A DNA stretch of 42,084 bases from positions 1 through 42,084 of the forward strand of contig JANXMS010000258.1 of NCBI GenBank assembly GCA_025354525.1. The letters are read 5' to 3'. The notes under the pieces were generated by a model that did no database searches, was not told where the DNA came from, and saw nothing but the letters and a program-made list of their open reading frames with translations. Origin of the DNA: Acidobacteriota bacterium. Lineage in GTDB: Bacteria > Acidobacteriota > Terriglobia > Bryobacterales > Bryobacteraceae. The position numbers and the translations under genes were made by a program. Below are positions 1 to 7,671 of the stretch, in pieces (position 1 is the first letter of the stretch; every line of letters starts with the position of its first letter).

Positions 1-168
1 CGTCGACTCCGTGCTCCAGGCCGCGTTCACGCTCAAGTTCGTCACCGGAATTCCGCTAAACTGGCCGGCTCCCGTTCCGCCGCCAGCGCCAGCGCCGCTC
101 CCCCGATTAAGATCGTCGACTCCGTGCTCCAGGCCGCGTTCACGCTCAAGTTCGTCACCGGAATCCCG
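1..168. repeat. 55-bp imperfect direct repeat at the left edge
   Basis: Bases 1-55 recur at 114-168 with a single visible mismatch (t52 against c165). The period is 113 bp. On the minus strand both copies read as the same peptide, of the form GIPVTNLSVNAAW, but 113 is not a multiple of three, so the copies lie in different frames. This suggests a coding repeat broken by an indel. The segment between the copies is rich in short GCC/GCG runs. No complete gene is visible in it. Confidence 0.8.
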
Positions 169-447
169 TTAACCTGCCCGGCGCCCGTTGTCCGTCGCGC
201 CCATGATGCTCAGCTGGAAGTAGAACGTCCGCGCCCGTCCCACCGTTAGTCCAGCCATCATCGTATCGCCACCCAGCGAAGGAGCATCGAAGCCATTCGA
301 AGCCAATCCGCCATTGATGTCAAATCCCACCCAGCACCTACGCCGCAATGTTTCCAGGCCGTTCACTACCACCGGATTCAGATGGCAACCGGAGAGGGAT
401 ACGCCCAACAGCCCGATCCCCACTTGGGGAAAGGCGGCTGACAGCAC
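169..447 (-). CDS. possible small hypothetical protein (weak)
   Basis: A 92-residue reading frame starts with GTG and ends immediately before the 55-bp repeat. The N-terminal stretch is hydrophobic with a possible LSGC lipobox near residue 20, which would fit a small lipoprotein, but the rest resembles no family I recognise. The frame that would continue it into the repeat is shifted, so this may be the remains of a longer protein. The 1-499 interval otherwise holds nothing I can support. Confidence 0.25.
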   Translation of the reverse strand: MLSAAFPQVGIGLLGVSLSGCHLNPVVVNGLETLRRRCWVGFDINGGLASNGFDAPSLGGDTMMAGLTVGRARTFYFQLSIMGATDNGRRAG

Positions 448-499
448 CGCGCTGCCATAGCCGCCAAGCGCTAATCAAAAGGTTCCAAAGAACTCCGAG

Positions 500-1783
500 C
501 TATTTCCGGCCCCGTACCCCTTCCGAAACAGTGCCGTCCCAAGTCCAGTCCGCCTGCGGCCCGTACTCCTTCGGCAACTTGTCCCAGCTCTGGCGCGCCA
601 ATCCGTTCAGGTCCCAGTACATCTTGCCGCCCTTGAACGTCAGCTCAGAGGTGATCATCTGCGTCCCGTCGAGCTTAGCGCCGTAGACGTCAGTGAAGCC
701 GAACTTCCCTTTTTGCACCGAAAAAACGGCGATGTCGGCCGTCATTCCTACACTCAAATTCCCTAGCTCCGTCCGCTTGATTTGCCGCGCCGGATGCCAC
801 GTCGAAGCCTGGATTACCTGCTCCAAACTCATACCCATATTCAGAAATTTCGACATCACATTCGTCATGTCCTTCATCCCGCCAATCATCGAGGAAGCAT
901 GCAGGTCGGTCGAGATGGAATCTGGAATGAATCCCTGCTTGATCGCCGGCACCGCGTAGCGAAACACGAAGCTGCCGCCACCGTGGCCGGCGTCGAATAG
1001 AACGCCGCGCTTGCGGCCGTCCCACAGATACTGCCGAACCTTGCCGTCCTTATCGAGCATCGGCACCGCAGGCAGATAAAGATGCGTGTACATGTCGCCC
1101 GGGCGCAGCCGCTTCGTGATCAACTCTTCGTGGGGCCGATCCACACGGAACGCGCCGAAGTCCACCATCACCGGAATGTTGGCACCGGTGCCCGCCTTCA
1201 CCGCATTGTCTACCGCCGTCCATTCGGGACCGGCGAAATGGGCGGTCTTCACGCCGACGATGATCTGCGGGTACTTCTTTGCCAAGGCGATCAGCGGAGC
1301 CGGATCCATGTCGCTTTGGTTCTGCTCGACCTTCCCTCCCATACCTGCTCCGACGATGTTGACGAAAGAGAGCACGCGGGTCTTCGACCGATCAATGATT
1401 CGTTTCTTAAAAATCTCAAAGTTCTTCGATCCGGCCGTACCAGCGTCCACCATGGTCGTCACGCCACTCCGGAACGAAAAGGCGTCCGGCAATACGCTTA
1501 GACCGCCGTCGCTGTAGCTGGGCCCGTCGCCGTAGAAGACGTGGACGTGCAGATCGATAAAGCCGGGAGCGACGTAAAGGCCGGCGACGTCGATCACCTT
1601 CTTCGCCTTGGCGGCGTCGATCGAGGCCTCAACGGCGGCGATCTTCCCTCCGCTGATGGCGACATCCCGGCGGGCGTTCAAGTTGTTCTTAGGATCGATG
1701 ACGGTGCCGTTCTTCAGCAGCAGGTCATAAGTGGGCTGCGCCGCCAGCGTAGTGGCGACACAGAGAAAAAGCAGAAAGCGCAT
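500..1783 (-). CDS. exported amidohydrolase-family metallohydrolase
   Basis: A 427-residue enzyme of the amidohydrolase superfamily, D-aminoacylase/dihydroorotase-like branch, predicted to hydrolyse a cyclic amide or N-acyl bond; the substrate cannot be told from sequence. An N-terminal signal peptide (about residues 1-15, ending LAAQ) sends it out of the cytoplasm. The metal ligands of the family are visible: HVH at 79-81, a probable carbamylated lysine K179 (VGVKTAH), H234 (YTHLY), H267 (DAGHGGG) and catalytic D293 (STDLH). The N-terminal beta-sandwich strand (YDLLLKNGTVIDP) and the C-terminal return to it (GMTADIAVF) are both present, so the protein looks complete. It lies 9 bp downstream of galE on the same strand and is probably co-transcribed, although no shared pathway is evident. 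Confidence 0.88.
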   Translation of the reverse strand: MRFLLFLCVATTLAAQPTYDLLLKNGTVIDPKNNLNARRDVAISGGKIAAVEASIDAAKAKKVIDVAGLYVAPGFIDLHVHVFYGDGPSYSDGGLSVLPDAFSFRSGVTTMVDAGTAGSKNFEIFKKRIIDRSKTRVLSFVNIVGAGMGGKVEQNQSDMDPAPLIALAKKYPQIIVGVKTAHFAGPEWTAVDNAVKAGTGANIPVMVDFGAFRVDRPHEELITKRLRPGDMYTHLYLPAVPMLDKDGKVRQYLWDGRKRGVLFDAGHGGGSFVFRYAVPAIKQGFIPDSISTDLHASSMIGGMKDMTNVMSKFLNMGMSLEQVIQASTWHPARQIKRTELGNLSVGMTADIAVFSVQKGKFGFTDVYGAKLDGTQMITSELTFKGGKMYWDLNGLARQSWDKLPKEYGPQADWTWDGTVSEGVRGRK

Positions 1784-1792
1784 TCCGACATT

Positions 1793-2767
1793 CTACGCCC
1801 AACGGAGCTGCTCGCTGGGCCAGGCAGAGGCGACGATTCCTTCGAGGTCGGTGAATTCGGGCGTCCAGCCGAGTTGCGTCCGCAGCTTGGTCGAGTCGGC
1901 GACGAGTTCGGCTGGGTCGCCCTCGCGGCGGGGGCCGAACGAATGCGGCACCGGTTGGCCGGTCACTTTTTCGACGGCGGCGAGCACTTCGCGAACGGAG
2001 CAACCGCTGCCGGTGCCGACGTTGAAGGCCTCGCTGGCGCCGCCCGCCAGCAAGTGCTCGATGGCCACGATGTGGGCTTTGGCGAGATCGTCGACATGGA
2101 TGTAGTCGCGGATGCACGTGCCGTCCGGCGTCGGATAGTCGGTGCCAAAGATGGTCATCGGCTGGCCGGTTACGACCGCCTTCAGCATCAACGGAATCAG
2201 GTGCGTTTCCGGCACGTGACGCTCGCTCAAACCGCCCGCGGGGTTGGCGCCACAGGCATTGAAGTAGCGGAGCTTGACGCTGCGTAAACCCCGGAGCTGG
2301 TCGAGCCAAGCGAGGACGCGCTCCACCATCACCTTCGTCTCGCCGTAGGCATTCACCGGCTGGATGGCCGCCGTCTCCGGAATCGGGGTACTGACCGGGT
2401 TGCCATACACTGCGGCGGTCGAAGAGAAAACGAGCTTGTCGACGCCAGCCTGACTCATCGCGGTAAAGAGCGCAATGCTGCCCGAAACGTTGTTCGTGAA
2501 GTATTTTTCAGGCTCCTTCGTGGACTCGCCGACGGCGATGAAGGAAGCGAAATGGATCACCGCGTCGATCTTCTGGCGGACGAGAAGTTGTCGCACCTGC
2601 TCGGTATCAAACAGCGAGCAGATGTGAAGGTGCCCCTCTGCAACGGCGTCGCGAAAGCCGGTCGAAAGGTCGTCGAGAACGGTTACGGCATAGCCCCGTT
2701 TCAGCAACTGATGGACGGTGTGGGAACCGATGTAGCCGGCCCCTCCTGTAACTAGGATGTTCGGCAT
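1793..2767 (-). CDS. galE: UDP-glucose 4-epimerase
   Basis: GalE interconverts UDP-glucose and UDP-galactose in the cytoplasm using tightly bound NAD. At 324 residues it has normal length. It is an extended short-chain dehydrogenase: the Rossmann motif GGAGYIGSH spans residues 8-16, the catalytic triad is T117 (SSTAAVYG), Y141 and K145 (YGETK), and the substrate-side motifs LRYFNACGA and CIRDYIHVDDLA are intact. Together with galU at 7 kb it can supply nucleotide sugars for surface polysaccharide. Its ATG is only 14 bp from the ATG of the divergent ThDP enzyme, so the two promoters must reach into each other's coding sequence. Confidence 0.95.
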   Translation of the reverse strand: MPNILVTGGAGYIGSHTVHQLLKRGYAVTVLDDLSTGFRDAVAEGHLHICSLFDTEQVRQLLVRQKIDAVIHFASFIAVGESTKEPEKYFTNNVSGSIALFTAMSQAGVDKLVFSSTAAVYGNPVSTPIPETAAIQPVNAYGETKVMVERVLAWLDQLRGLRSVKLRYFNACGANPAGGLSERHVPETHLIPLMLKAVVTGQPMTIFGTDYPTPDGTCIRDYIHVDDLAKAHIVAIEHLLAGGASEAFNVGTGSGCSVREVLAAVEKVTGQPVPHSFGPRREGDPAELVADSTKLRTQLGWTPEFTDLEGIVASAWPSEQLRWA

Positions 2768-2781
2768 GAGAAAGTTTCAGT

Positions 2782-4407
2782 ATGGCAGACACGAATAACG
2801 GCGCTGGACTCTTCCTCGATAGCCTAGAGACGTTAGGCATCGACCGCATATTTACGTTGGTCGGGGACCATTTGAACGAGTTGCTTTCGCAGGCGGGTGC
2901 GCGCGGCGTGGAGATCGTCCACATGCGGCATGAGGCGGCGGTCGTCCACGCGGCTGATGCCTGGGCACGGTGCACGCGGCGACCGGCGTTGTCGCTTGTC
3001 ACCGGCGGCCCCGGGCATACGAACTCGTTGACCGGCCTGGCCACCGCGCAGTCCAACGGCACGCCGTTGATCACCGTCAGCGGCGCGCCCGCCCAACTGA
3101 TGCGGCACCGCGTCGTCTTCCAGGATCTTGACCAAGCCGGCATGGCGGCGCCGGCGGCGAAGTGGACGCACACGGTAACGTCTTCCGCGCAAATTCCGTT
3201 CGCCCTTGGCAAGGCGTACGCCGAGGCGTCGACGGGCCGGAAGGGCGTAGCGCATTTGACAATTCCGGTGGACTGCTTCCGCGGAGCCGGAGCGGGACGG
3301 CTCGCCGTGCCGCGCGTCGCGCCCATCTCAGGCGCGCCCGACGTCGGCCCTGCGCTGAAGCTGCTGAAGGGCGCCAATCGGCCGGTTGTGATCGGCGGGA
3401 GCGGACTCTGGTGGGCCGATGCCGGCGTTGCCCTGCGCGAGTTCATCGAACGAACCGGCCTGCCCTACTACGACGTCACAATGGCCAGGGGCATGATGCC
3501 CAGCCGAGGCTACGCCGACCCCGCGCTGAACAAGGCGTGCCCGGAGGTGTTCCGCGAGGCGGATTTGGTGCTCGTGTTGGGCAAGCGCATTGACTACCGG
3601 CTGGCGATGGGCGGGGCGCGGCTGTTCTCTCCAACGGCGAAGTTCGTCCAGGTAGATATTCATGCTCCCGAGTTGGGCGCGAATCGGGACTTGGCGTTGG
3701 GCCTGTGCGCCGATGTACGGCTGGTGCTGGAGGCGCTGAATGGGAAGATCGGCAAATGGAAAGCGCCGGATTGGGTAGCGCCGTCGACGTGGCCGGCGGA
3801 GTTGGACGCGCTCGCCGCAGCGAGGGCCAGAGACCGCGTGATGCACCCGGCGTCGTTCTTCGCCGAGATGCGCCGGACGTTGCCGACGGATCCGTTGTTG
3901 TCTTGGGACGGGGGCGACTTTGTCCACTGGGGCCGGTGCATGATGCCGGCGCGGCATCCCGGCGGCTGGCTGCGACTGGGGCCGATGGCGACGATCGGCG
4001 CGGCGCTGCCGAACGCGATCGCGCTACAGATGCATCGGCCGAAGCAGCCGGTGCTGATGGTGACCGGGGATGGCTCGTTCGGCTTCTATTTGGCTGAACT
4101 CGATACGGCGGTAAGGTATCGGCTGCCGATCGTGATCGTGGTGGGCAACGACGGCGGTTGGGGGCTGGAGCGCGAGTTGCAGGGAGAGTTGCTGGGTTCA
4201 ACCGTGGCTTGTGAGCTGCGGCGGACGCGCTACGACCAGGTCGCCAAAGGCTTCGGCTGCGGGGGCGAGAACATCACGAAGCTGAGCCAGGTGGGTCCGG
4301 CGATGGCTCGGGCGTTTGCTTCGGCGGTGCCGTATGTGTTGAACGTGAACGTGGAAGGGGCAAGATCTCCGTTTACGCAATGGCAGTTGGACGGGCGCGG
4401 GAAATAG
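2782..4407 (+). CDS. ThDP-dependent acetolactate synthase-like enzyme
   Basis: A 541-residue thiamine-diphosphate enzyme with the three-domain POX/acetolactate-synthase fold. The N-terminal Pyr domain carries the cofactor-activating glutamate E51 in a HEAAVVHAADA context. The C-terminal PP domain carries the ThDP/Mg motif GDG at 429-431 with N456 (VVGNDGGWG). It probably decarboxylates or ligates a 2-keto acid or acyl-CoA; acetolactate synthase, benzoylformate decarboxylase and oxalyl-CoA decarboxylase are related alternatives that I cannot separate. The stop at 4405-4407 is followed directly by an ATG at 4408 that once opened a methyltransferase gene (see the pseudogenes downstream). The last ~95 bp of this gene are copied twice more downstream. 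Confidence 0.88.
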   Translation: MADTNNGAGLFLDSLETLGIDRIFTLVGDHLNELLSQAGARGVEIVHMRHEAAVVHAADAWARCTRRPALSLVTGGPGHTNSLTGLATAQSNGTPLITVSGAPAQLMRHRVVFQDLDQAGMAAPAAKWTHTVTSSAQIPFALGKAYAEASTGRKGVAHLTIPVDCFRGAGAGRLAVPRVAPISGAPDVGPALKLLKGANRPVVIGGSGLWWADAGVALREFIERTGLPYYDVTMARGMMPSRGYADPALNKACPEVFREADLVLVLGKRIDYRLAMGGARLFSPTAKFVQVDIHAPELGANRDLALGLCADVRLVLEALNGKIGKWKAPDWVAPSTWPAELDALAAARARDRVMHPASFFAEMRRTLPTDPLLSWDGGDFVHWGRCMMPARHPGGWLRLGPMATIGAALPNAIALQMHRPKQPVLMVTGDGSFGFYLAELDTAVRYRLPIVIVVGNDGGWGLERELQGELLGSTVACELRRTRYDQVAKGFGCGGENITKLSQVGPAMARAFASAVPYVLNVNVEGARSPFTQWQLDGRGK

Positions 4408-4440
4408 ATGGACGGATCAAACGGATACGAGGTGGTCGGC

Positions 4441-4536
4441 GGCGATGGCGCGGGCGTTTGCTTCGGCGGTGCCGTATGTGTTGCATGTGAACGTGGAAGG
4501 GGCAAGATCACCGTTTACGCAATGGCAGTTGGACGG
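4441..4536 (+). pseudogene. duplicated C-terminal tail of the ThDP enzyme (copy B)
   Basis: The sequence repeats the last ~30 codons of the upstream ThDP gene (ARAFASAVPYV, then NVEGARSPFTQWQLDG) with few changes. In copy A the tail ends with a stop followed by the methyltransferase ATG. In copy B 18 bases between two GGACGG hexamers are missing, which removes both the stop and the ATG and joins the tail in frame to the methyltransferase start (QWQLDG-SNGYEAVAAG). Confidence 0.8.
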
Positions 4537-5083
4537 ATCAAACGGATACGAGGCCGTCGCGGCGGGTTTCATCGCGGGTCGGCCGCTGGGCGGAGTGGGA
4601 CCGCCGACCGTCGCAGAATGGGCTAGGGCGCTGCCCCGGACGGAGCGGCGGTGCTCGACTTAGGCTGCGGGTGCGGGGTCCGATCACGGCGGTACTGGCG
4701 GCGCGGGGCTTGATCGTCTACGGATTGGACGCATTTCAGGCCAGGTTTCCAGCGGCGGCGGCGGAGTGCTCGACGGTGGAAACTTCGGACTTCTTTGGCC
4801 CTCAGTTTTATGCGATCGAGGCCTGGGGGCTCTTGTTTCTGCTTCCGGCTTCGACCCAGCGGGAGTTGATTGGGAAGATGGGAAAGGCCCTTGAAAGCGG
4901 AGGACGGCTGCTGTTCACGGCACCGTGCAGGTGGGCGCTTGGCTGGATGCGAAGACGGGCCGAGAGTCCGTTTGCTTGGGGCGGGACGAGTACAGGCGAG
5001 CCTTGGAAGCGGCTGAGTTTAAACTTGACGGGTTCCGGGTCGACGAAGGAGGGAACCTCTACTACCTGGCGACCCGCCGATAG
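4531..5083 (+). pseudogene. class I SAM-dependent methyltransferase, frameshifted (copy B)
   Basis: Reading across frames recovers a recognisable small methyltransferase: SNGYEAVAAGFIAGR, then TVAEWARALP, the SAM motif VLDLGCGCG near 4650, PITAVLAARGLIVYGLDA, WGLLFLLPASTQRELI, ALESGGRLLFTAP, then WLDAKTGRESVCLGRDEY and a terminal GGNLYYLATRR ending at the stop 5081-5083. At least three frame changes are needed (just before the SAM motif, just after it, and near 4920), and residues are missing after YGLDA. It therefore cannot make a working enzyme as written. The undamaged gene would have started at ATG 4408, directly after the ThDP stop, which suggests a former two-gene operon. Confidence 0.8.
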
Positions 5084-5109
5084 ATCACGGCACCCGAGGT
5101 CCGACGCGA
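5062..5109 (-). pseudogene. remnant of glycosyltransferase C-terminus (copy B)
   Basis: The minus strand reads as SRRTSGAVIYRRVAR followed by a stop. This matches the last residues of the intact gene at 5433 (ARTPGAIIYRRVAR and stop). It is embedded opposite the tail of methyltransferase copy B, in the same relative position as the intact pair, which shows that the duplication included both convergent gene ends. Confidence 0.7.
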
Positions 5110-5154
5110 AGACGGGGCAGTCGGGGTCGACAGTCGATAATGCGGCGCGGCAGA

Positions 5155-5225
5155 CGATGGCGCGGGCGTTTCCTTCGGCGGTGCCATAGGTGCTGCGCGT
5201 AAACGTGGACGCGCGTGGGAAGTGA
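5155..5225 (+). pseudogene. duplicated ThDP tail (copy C)
   Basis: A third version of the ThDP gene end (ARAFPSAVP, stop, then VLRVNVD) with an in-frame stop and an internal deletion that removes most of the last 15 codons. It ends GGGAAGTGA, like the original stop region, and therefore derives from a copy that had not suffered the 18-bp loss seen in copy B. Confidence 0.7.
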
Positions 5226-5454
5226 GTGGACGGGTCAAACGGTTACTAGGCCATCGCGGCAGAGTTTATAGAAGCCCGTCGGCGACACGACATCGGACGC
5301 GGGCGGCGGAGAGCCCATCACAGCGGTCTTGGCCGCGCGTGGGCTGGCTGTCTTTGGAGTCGATGGCGTCCTGAGCGCGCTTCCCAGAGGAGTGCGCCGG
5401 AGGCGGCGGGGTAAAGCTGGAGAGAACCACTACTACCTGGCGACGCGGCGGTAG
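5226..5454 (+). pseudogene. methyltransferase remnant with large internal deletion (copy C)
   Basis: The segment starts GTG (VDGSNGY, then a stop codon, then AIAAEFIEAR), continues with PITAVLAARGLAVFGVDG around 5313-5370 and finishes GENHYYLATRR with a stop at 5452-5454. The middle, including the SAM-binding motif and the C-terminal core, is missing. Its end overlaps the 3' end of the intact glycosyltransferase on the other strand by about 20 bp, the same relation seen in copy B. Confidence 0.7.
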
Positions 5455-6770
5455 ATGATCGCGCCGGGAGTGCGGGCGACCTCTTCGTATTGGCCGAGCC
5501 AGGCGGCGAGGTCGGGGAAGCGGGTGATGGCGAGTTCAGGGTTATACGGGCCGAGGCCATCGACGATGTAGTGGGGCCGGCACTCGATGAGTCGGCGACG
5601 GTCGCCAGGAACGCTGGGGGTCGAAGAGGTGAGATGACGGTCGGCCATCACGCCCGTCAGCGGTTGCGAATCGAGAAACGGGGAGCCGGGGCGGCAGCCG
5701 GAGATGGCGTAAATATCCGGACGGTAGCCCCAGACGAACAGACTCTGGCAGCCCACGAGGCGGGCGGCCACTTGATGGCTGTCGCGCTCCATCGCGAGGT
5801 CGGCCCAGTTTTCATGCCAGTAGTAGCGGGGGCCAAAGCGGACGAGCGGGATAAACAGGAGCAGGAGCACCGCGACGGCCCAGCGCCGGGGTAGCATCAC
5901 GAGGCCGCGGCTGGCGAGCAGAACGACCAGGGGGAGGACGTGGAAGTAGTAGCGGGGGAAAAAGCGGAAGCCGGCCGCGACGGCGACAAAGGAGATAGCC
6001 AGCCACAGGAGCCAACGGCGGCGACCGGGACCTTGGCGAAGGAACGAGCCGGCGGCAACGACGGCGGCCGAGTGGAAGCCGAGCCAGTTCGCGGTGCGGA
6101 GGAGGCCTTCGCGCAGAGGTTGGAGAACGTAAGTGTCCCGCGAATAGGCCATTCCCCAGATCCAGACCTGTTGCCAATACTCGCCGGCGACGGGGAGCAG
6201 CAGGAGTTGAGGGGCCAGCAGCGCGAGTCCGAACGTAGGCAAATGGCGATAAAGCCAGAAGGCGCAGACGGCGGCGATGAACATCGCTTTGGTGTTGACG
6301 AGCAGCCCGGCACCGCACCAGAGGCCGCTGAGCAGAGGGCGACCGCGCCAAGCGTAATGGACCGCCATCAGATGCGGCACGATCAGTAGCATGTCTGGGC
6401 CGAGAACCAGGGCGGCGCTGGGGACCGTGAAGGTGAGGTAGAAAGCCAACAGGCCGGCGGCGATAGAGCCTTCGCGCCGACCCCACTCCGAATGAGCGAA
6501 GCGATAGGCGGCGTAGCTAGCCAGAGTGATGTAAATCGCTCCGGCGAGGCGGAGCACCCAACCCGTTTGCGCGCCCCAGAGCAGGTAGAGAAACGCGCTG
6601 CCCGGGGGCTTATCAAACCAGATGTCGCGGTAGAGCCAAGAGCCGTCGCGGAGAGCGAGAGCGGCGGCGGAGGGGTAGCCTTCCTCTACCCAAACGAGCC
6701 CATGATGGCCGAGACGCACGGCCAGCACCACTGCGAACAGCAGCAGGAACAGGACGCGCGGGCTGGTCAT
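5433..6770 (-). CDS. polytopic membrane glycosyltransferase (GT39/ArnT-like)
   Basis: A 445-residue integral membrane protein with roughly ten hydrophobic segments. Its N-terminal layout is that of GT-C glycosyltransferases (PMT/ArnT/DUF-type mannosyltransferases): a first helix, then an acidic loop motif (VEEGYP, E29/E30, where the catalytic Asp/Glu normally sits), then LYRDIWFDKPPG near residues 47-57. Such enzymes move a sugar from a polyprenyl-phosphate carrier to a lipid or protein outside the membrane. The soluble C-terminal part contains SLFVWGYRPDIYAISG, a pattern common in this family. Its ATG overlaps the galU stop by 4 bp (ATGA), so it is translationally coupled to nucleotide-sugar supply. 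The acceptor is unknown. Confidence 0.8.
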   Translation of the reverse strand: MTSPRVLFLLLFAVVLAVRLGHHGLVWVEEGYPSAAALALRDGSWLYRDIWFDKPPGSAFLYLLWGAQTGWVLRLAGAIYITLASYAAYRFAHSEWGRREGSIAAGLLAFYLTFTVPSAALVLGPDMLLIVPHLMAVHYAWRGRPLLSGLWCGAGLLVNTKAMFIAAVCAFWLYRHLPTFGLALLAPQLLLLPVAGEYWQQVWIWGMAYSRDTYVLQPLREGLLRTANWLGFHSAAVVAAGSFLRQGPGRRRWLLWLAISFVAVAAGFRFFPRYYFHVLPLVVLLASRGLVMLPRRWAVAVLLLLFIPLVRFGPRYYWHENWADLAMERDSHQVAARLVGCQSLFVWGYRPDIYAISGCRPGSPFLDSQPLTGVMADRHLTSSTPSVPGDRRRLIECRPHYIVDGLGPYNPELAITRFPDLAAWLGQYEEVARTPGAIIYRRVAR

Positions 6771-7651
6771 TTGCGGTTGAGCAGCCTTTCGAGAGTGACG
6801 CGGAAATCAGCGCCGTAGAGCGGGTCGGCCAAGGCGAACTCGACGAAGGTTTGAAAGTAGCTGGGGAAGTTGCCGATGTCGTAGCGCTTGTCCTGAGGCG
6901 GAAGCTTGAGGGCGACGACTCGTTTGCCTTCTTCGCACAGAAGCTGGATGGCGTTCGTCAATTGGATCTCGCCGCGCTTATCGGGGACGACGCGGCGGAT
7001 CATGTCGAAGATGATGGGCGAAAAGGCGTATCGCCCGGCGACGGCGTAGCGGCTCGGGGCGGAGTCCTTGGACGGCTTTTCGACGATGTTGCGGATGCGG
7101 GTCCAATCGCCTTCCCCTTCGCCGGGATCGATGATGCCGTAGTGATGGACCTCATCCTCCGGCACCTCTTCGACGGCGATGATGCATGTGGCACGGAGTT
7201 CGACGAAGAGTTCCGACATGCGGGCGACGCTGCGGGAGAGTCCGTTGAGGCCGAGGATGGAGTCGCCGAGGGCAACGAGGAAAGGCGATTCGCCGGCGAA
7301 GTTCTCGCCGCAGAGGATGGCGTCGCCGAGACCGCGCTGGACGCGTTGGCGGGTGTAGTAGAACTTGGCGGCTAGTTCTTCGAATTTGAGTTCGTCGAGC
7401 AGGTCCTGCTTTTTGCCTTCGGTGAGGACGCGGGTGAGTTCGGGATCGGAGTCGAAGTGGTCTTCGATGGAGGTCTTGCTGCGCCCGGTGATGAAGCAGA
7501 TATTCTCGATACCGTTGGCGACGAGCTCTTCGGCAACGTATTGCACGATGGGCTTACGCGCGACGGGGAGCATCTCTTTGGGCTGCGACTTGGTCGCGGG
7601 GAGGAGTCGGGTGCCGTGGCCGGCTACAGGAACAATCGCGCTGCGGATCAC
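6767..7651 (-). CDS. galU: UTP-glucose-1-phosphate uridylyltransferase
   Basis: GalU makes UDP-glucose from UTP and glucose-1-phosphate in the cytoplasm. The 294-residue protein opens with the nucleotidyltransferase signature GHGTRLLPATKSQPKEMLP (residues 11-29), followed by KPIVQYVAEE, and later has the family motifs VALGDSI and VEKPSKD. The start used is GTG at 7651, which begins exactly with the conserved IRSAIVPVAG strand, so no longer form is expected. It lies 20 bp from the divergent pseudouridine synthase gene. UDP-glucose from this enzyme is also the substrate of the GalE in this window. Confidence 0.95.
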   Translation of the reverse strand: MIRSAIVPVAGHGTRLLPATKSQPKEMLPVARKPIVQYVAEELVANGIENICFITGRSKTSIEDHFDSDPELTRVLTEGKKQDLLDELKFEELAAKFYYTRQRVQRGLGDAILCGENFAGESPFLVALGDSILGLNGLSRSVARMSELFVELRATCIIAVEEVPEDEVHHYGIIDPGEGEGDWTRIRNIVEKPSKDSAPSRYAVAGRYAFSPIIFDMIRRVVPDKRGEIQLTNAIQLLCEEGKRVVALKLPPQDKRYDIGNFPSYFQTFVEFALADPLYGADFRVTLERLLNRK

Positions 7652-7671
7652 CTACACAGGATACTGGACAG

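Larger units (their letters stand above)
4298..5480. repeat. three-copy decayed tandem duplication
   Basis: The unit starts in the last part of the ThDP gene (GGCGATGGC(T/G)CGGGCG...). Copy A begins at 4298, copy B at 4441 and copy C at about 5154. The unit consists of the ThDP C-terminal tail, a SAM methyltransferase gene, and the 3' end of the minus-strand glycosyltransferase. Copy A is cut about 30 bp into the methyltransferase by the start of copy B. Copy B keeps nearly all of the methyltransferase, with several frameshifts, and a ~48-bp remnant of the glycosyltransferase tail. Copy C has a large internal methyltransferase deletion and runs into the intact glycosyltransferase gene. The order and shared junction sequences are read directly; the ancestral arrangement is inferred. 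Confidence 0.8.
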
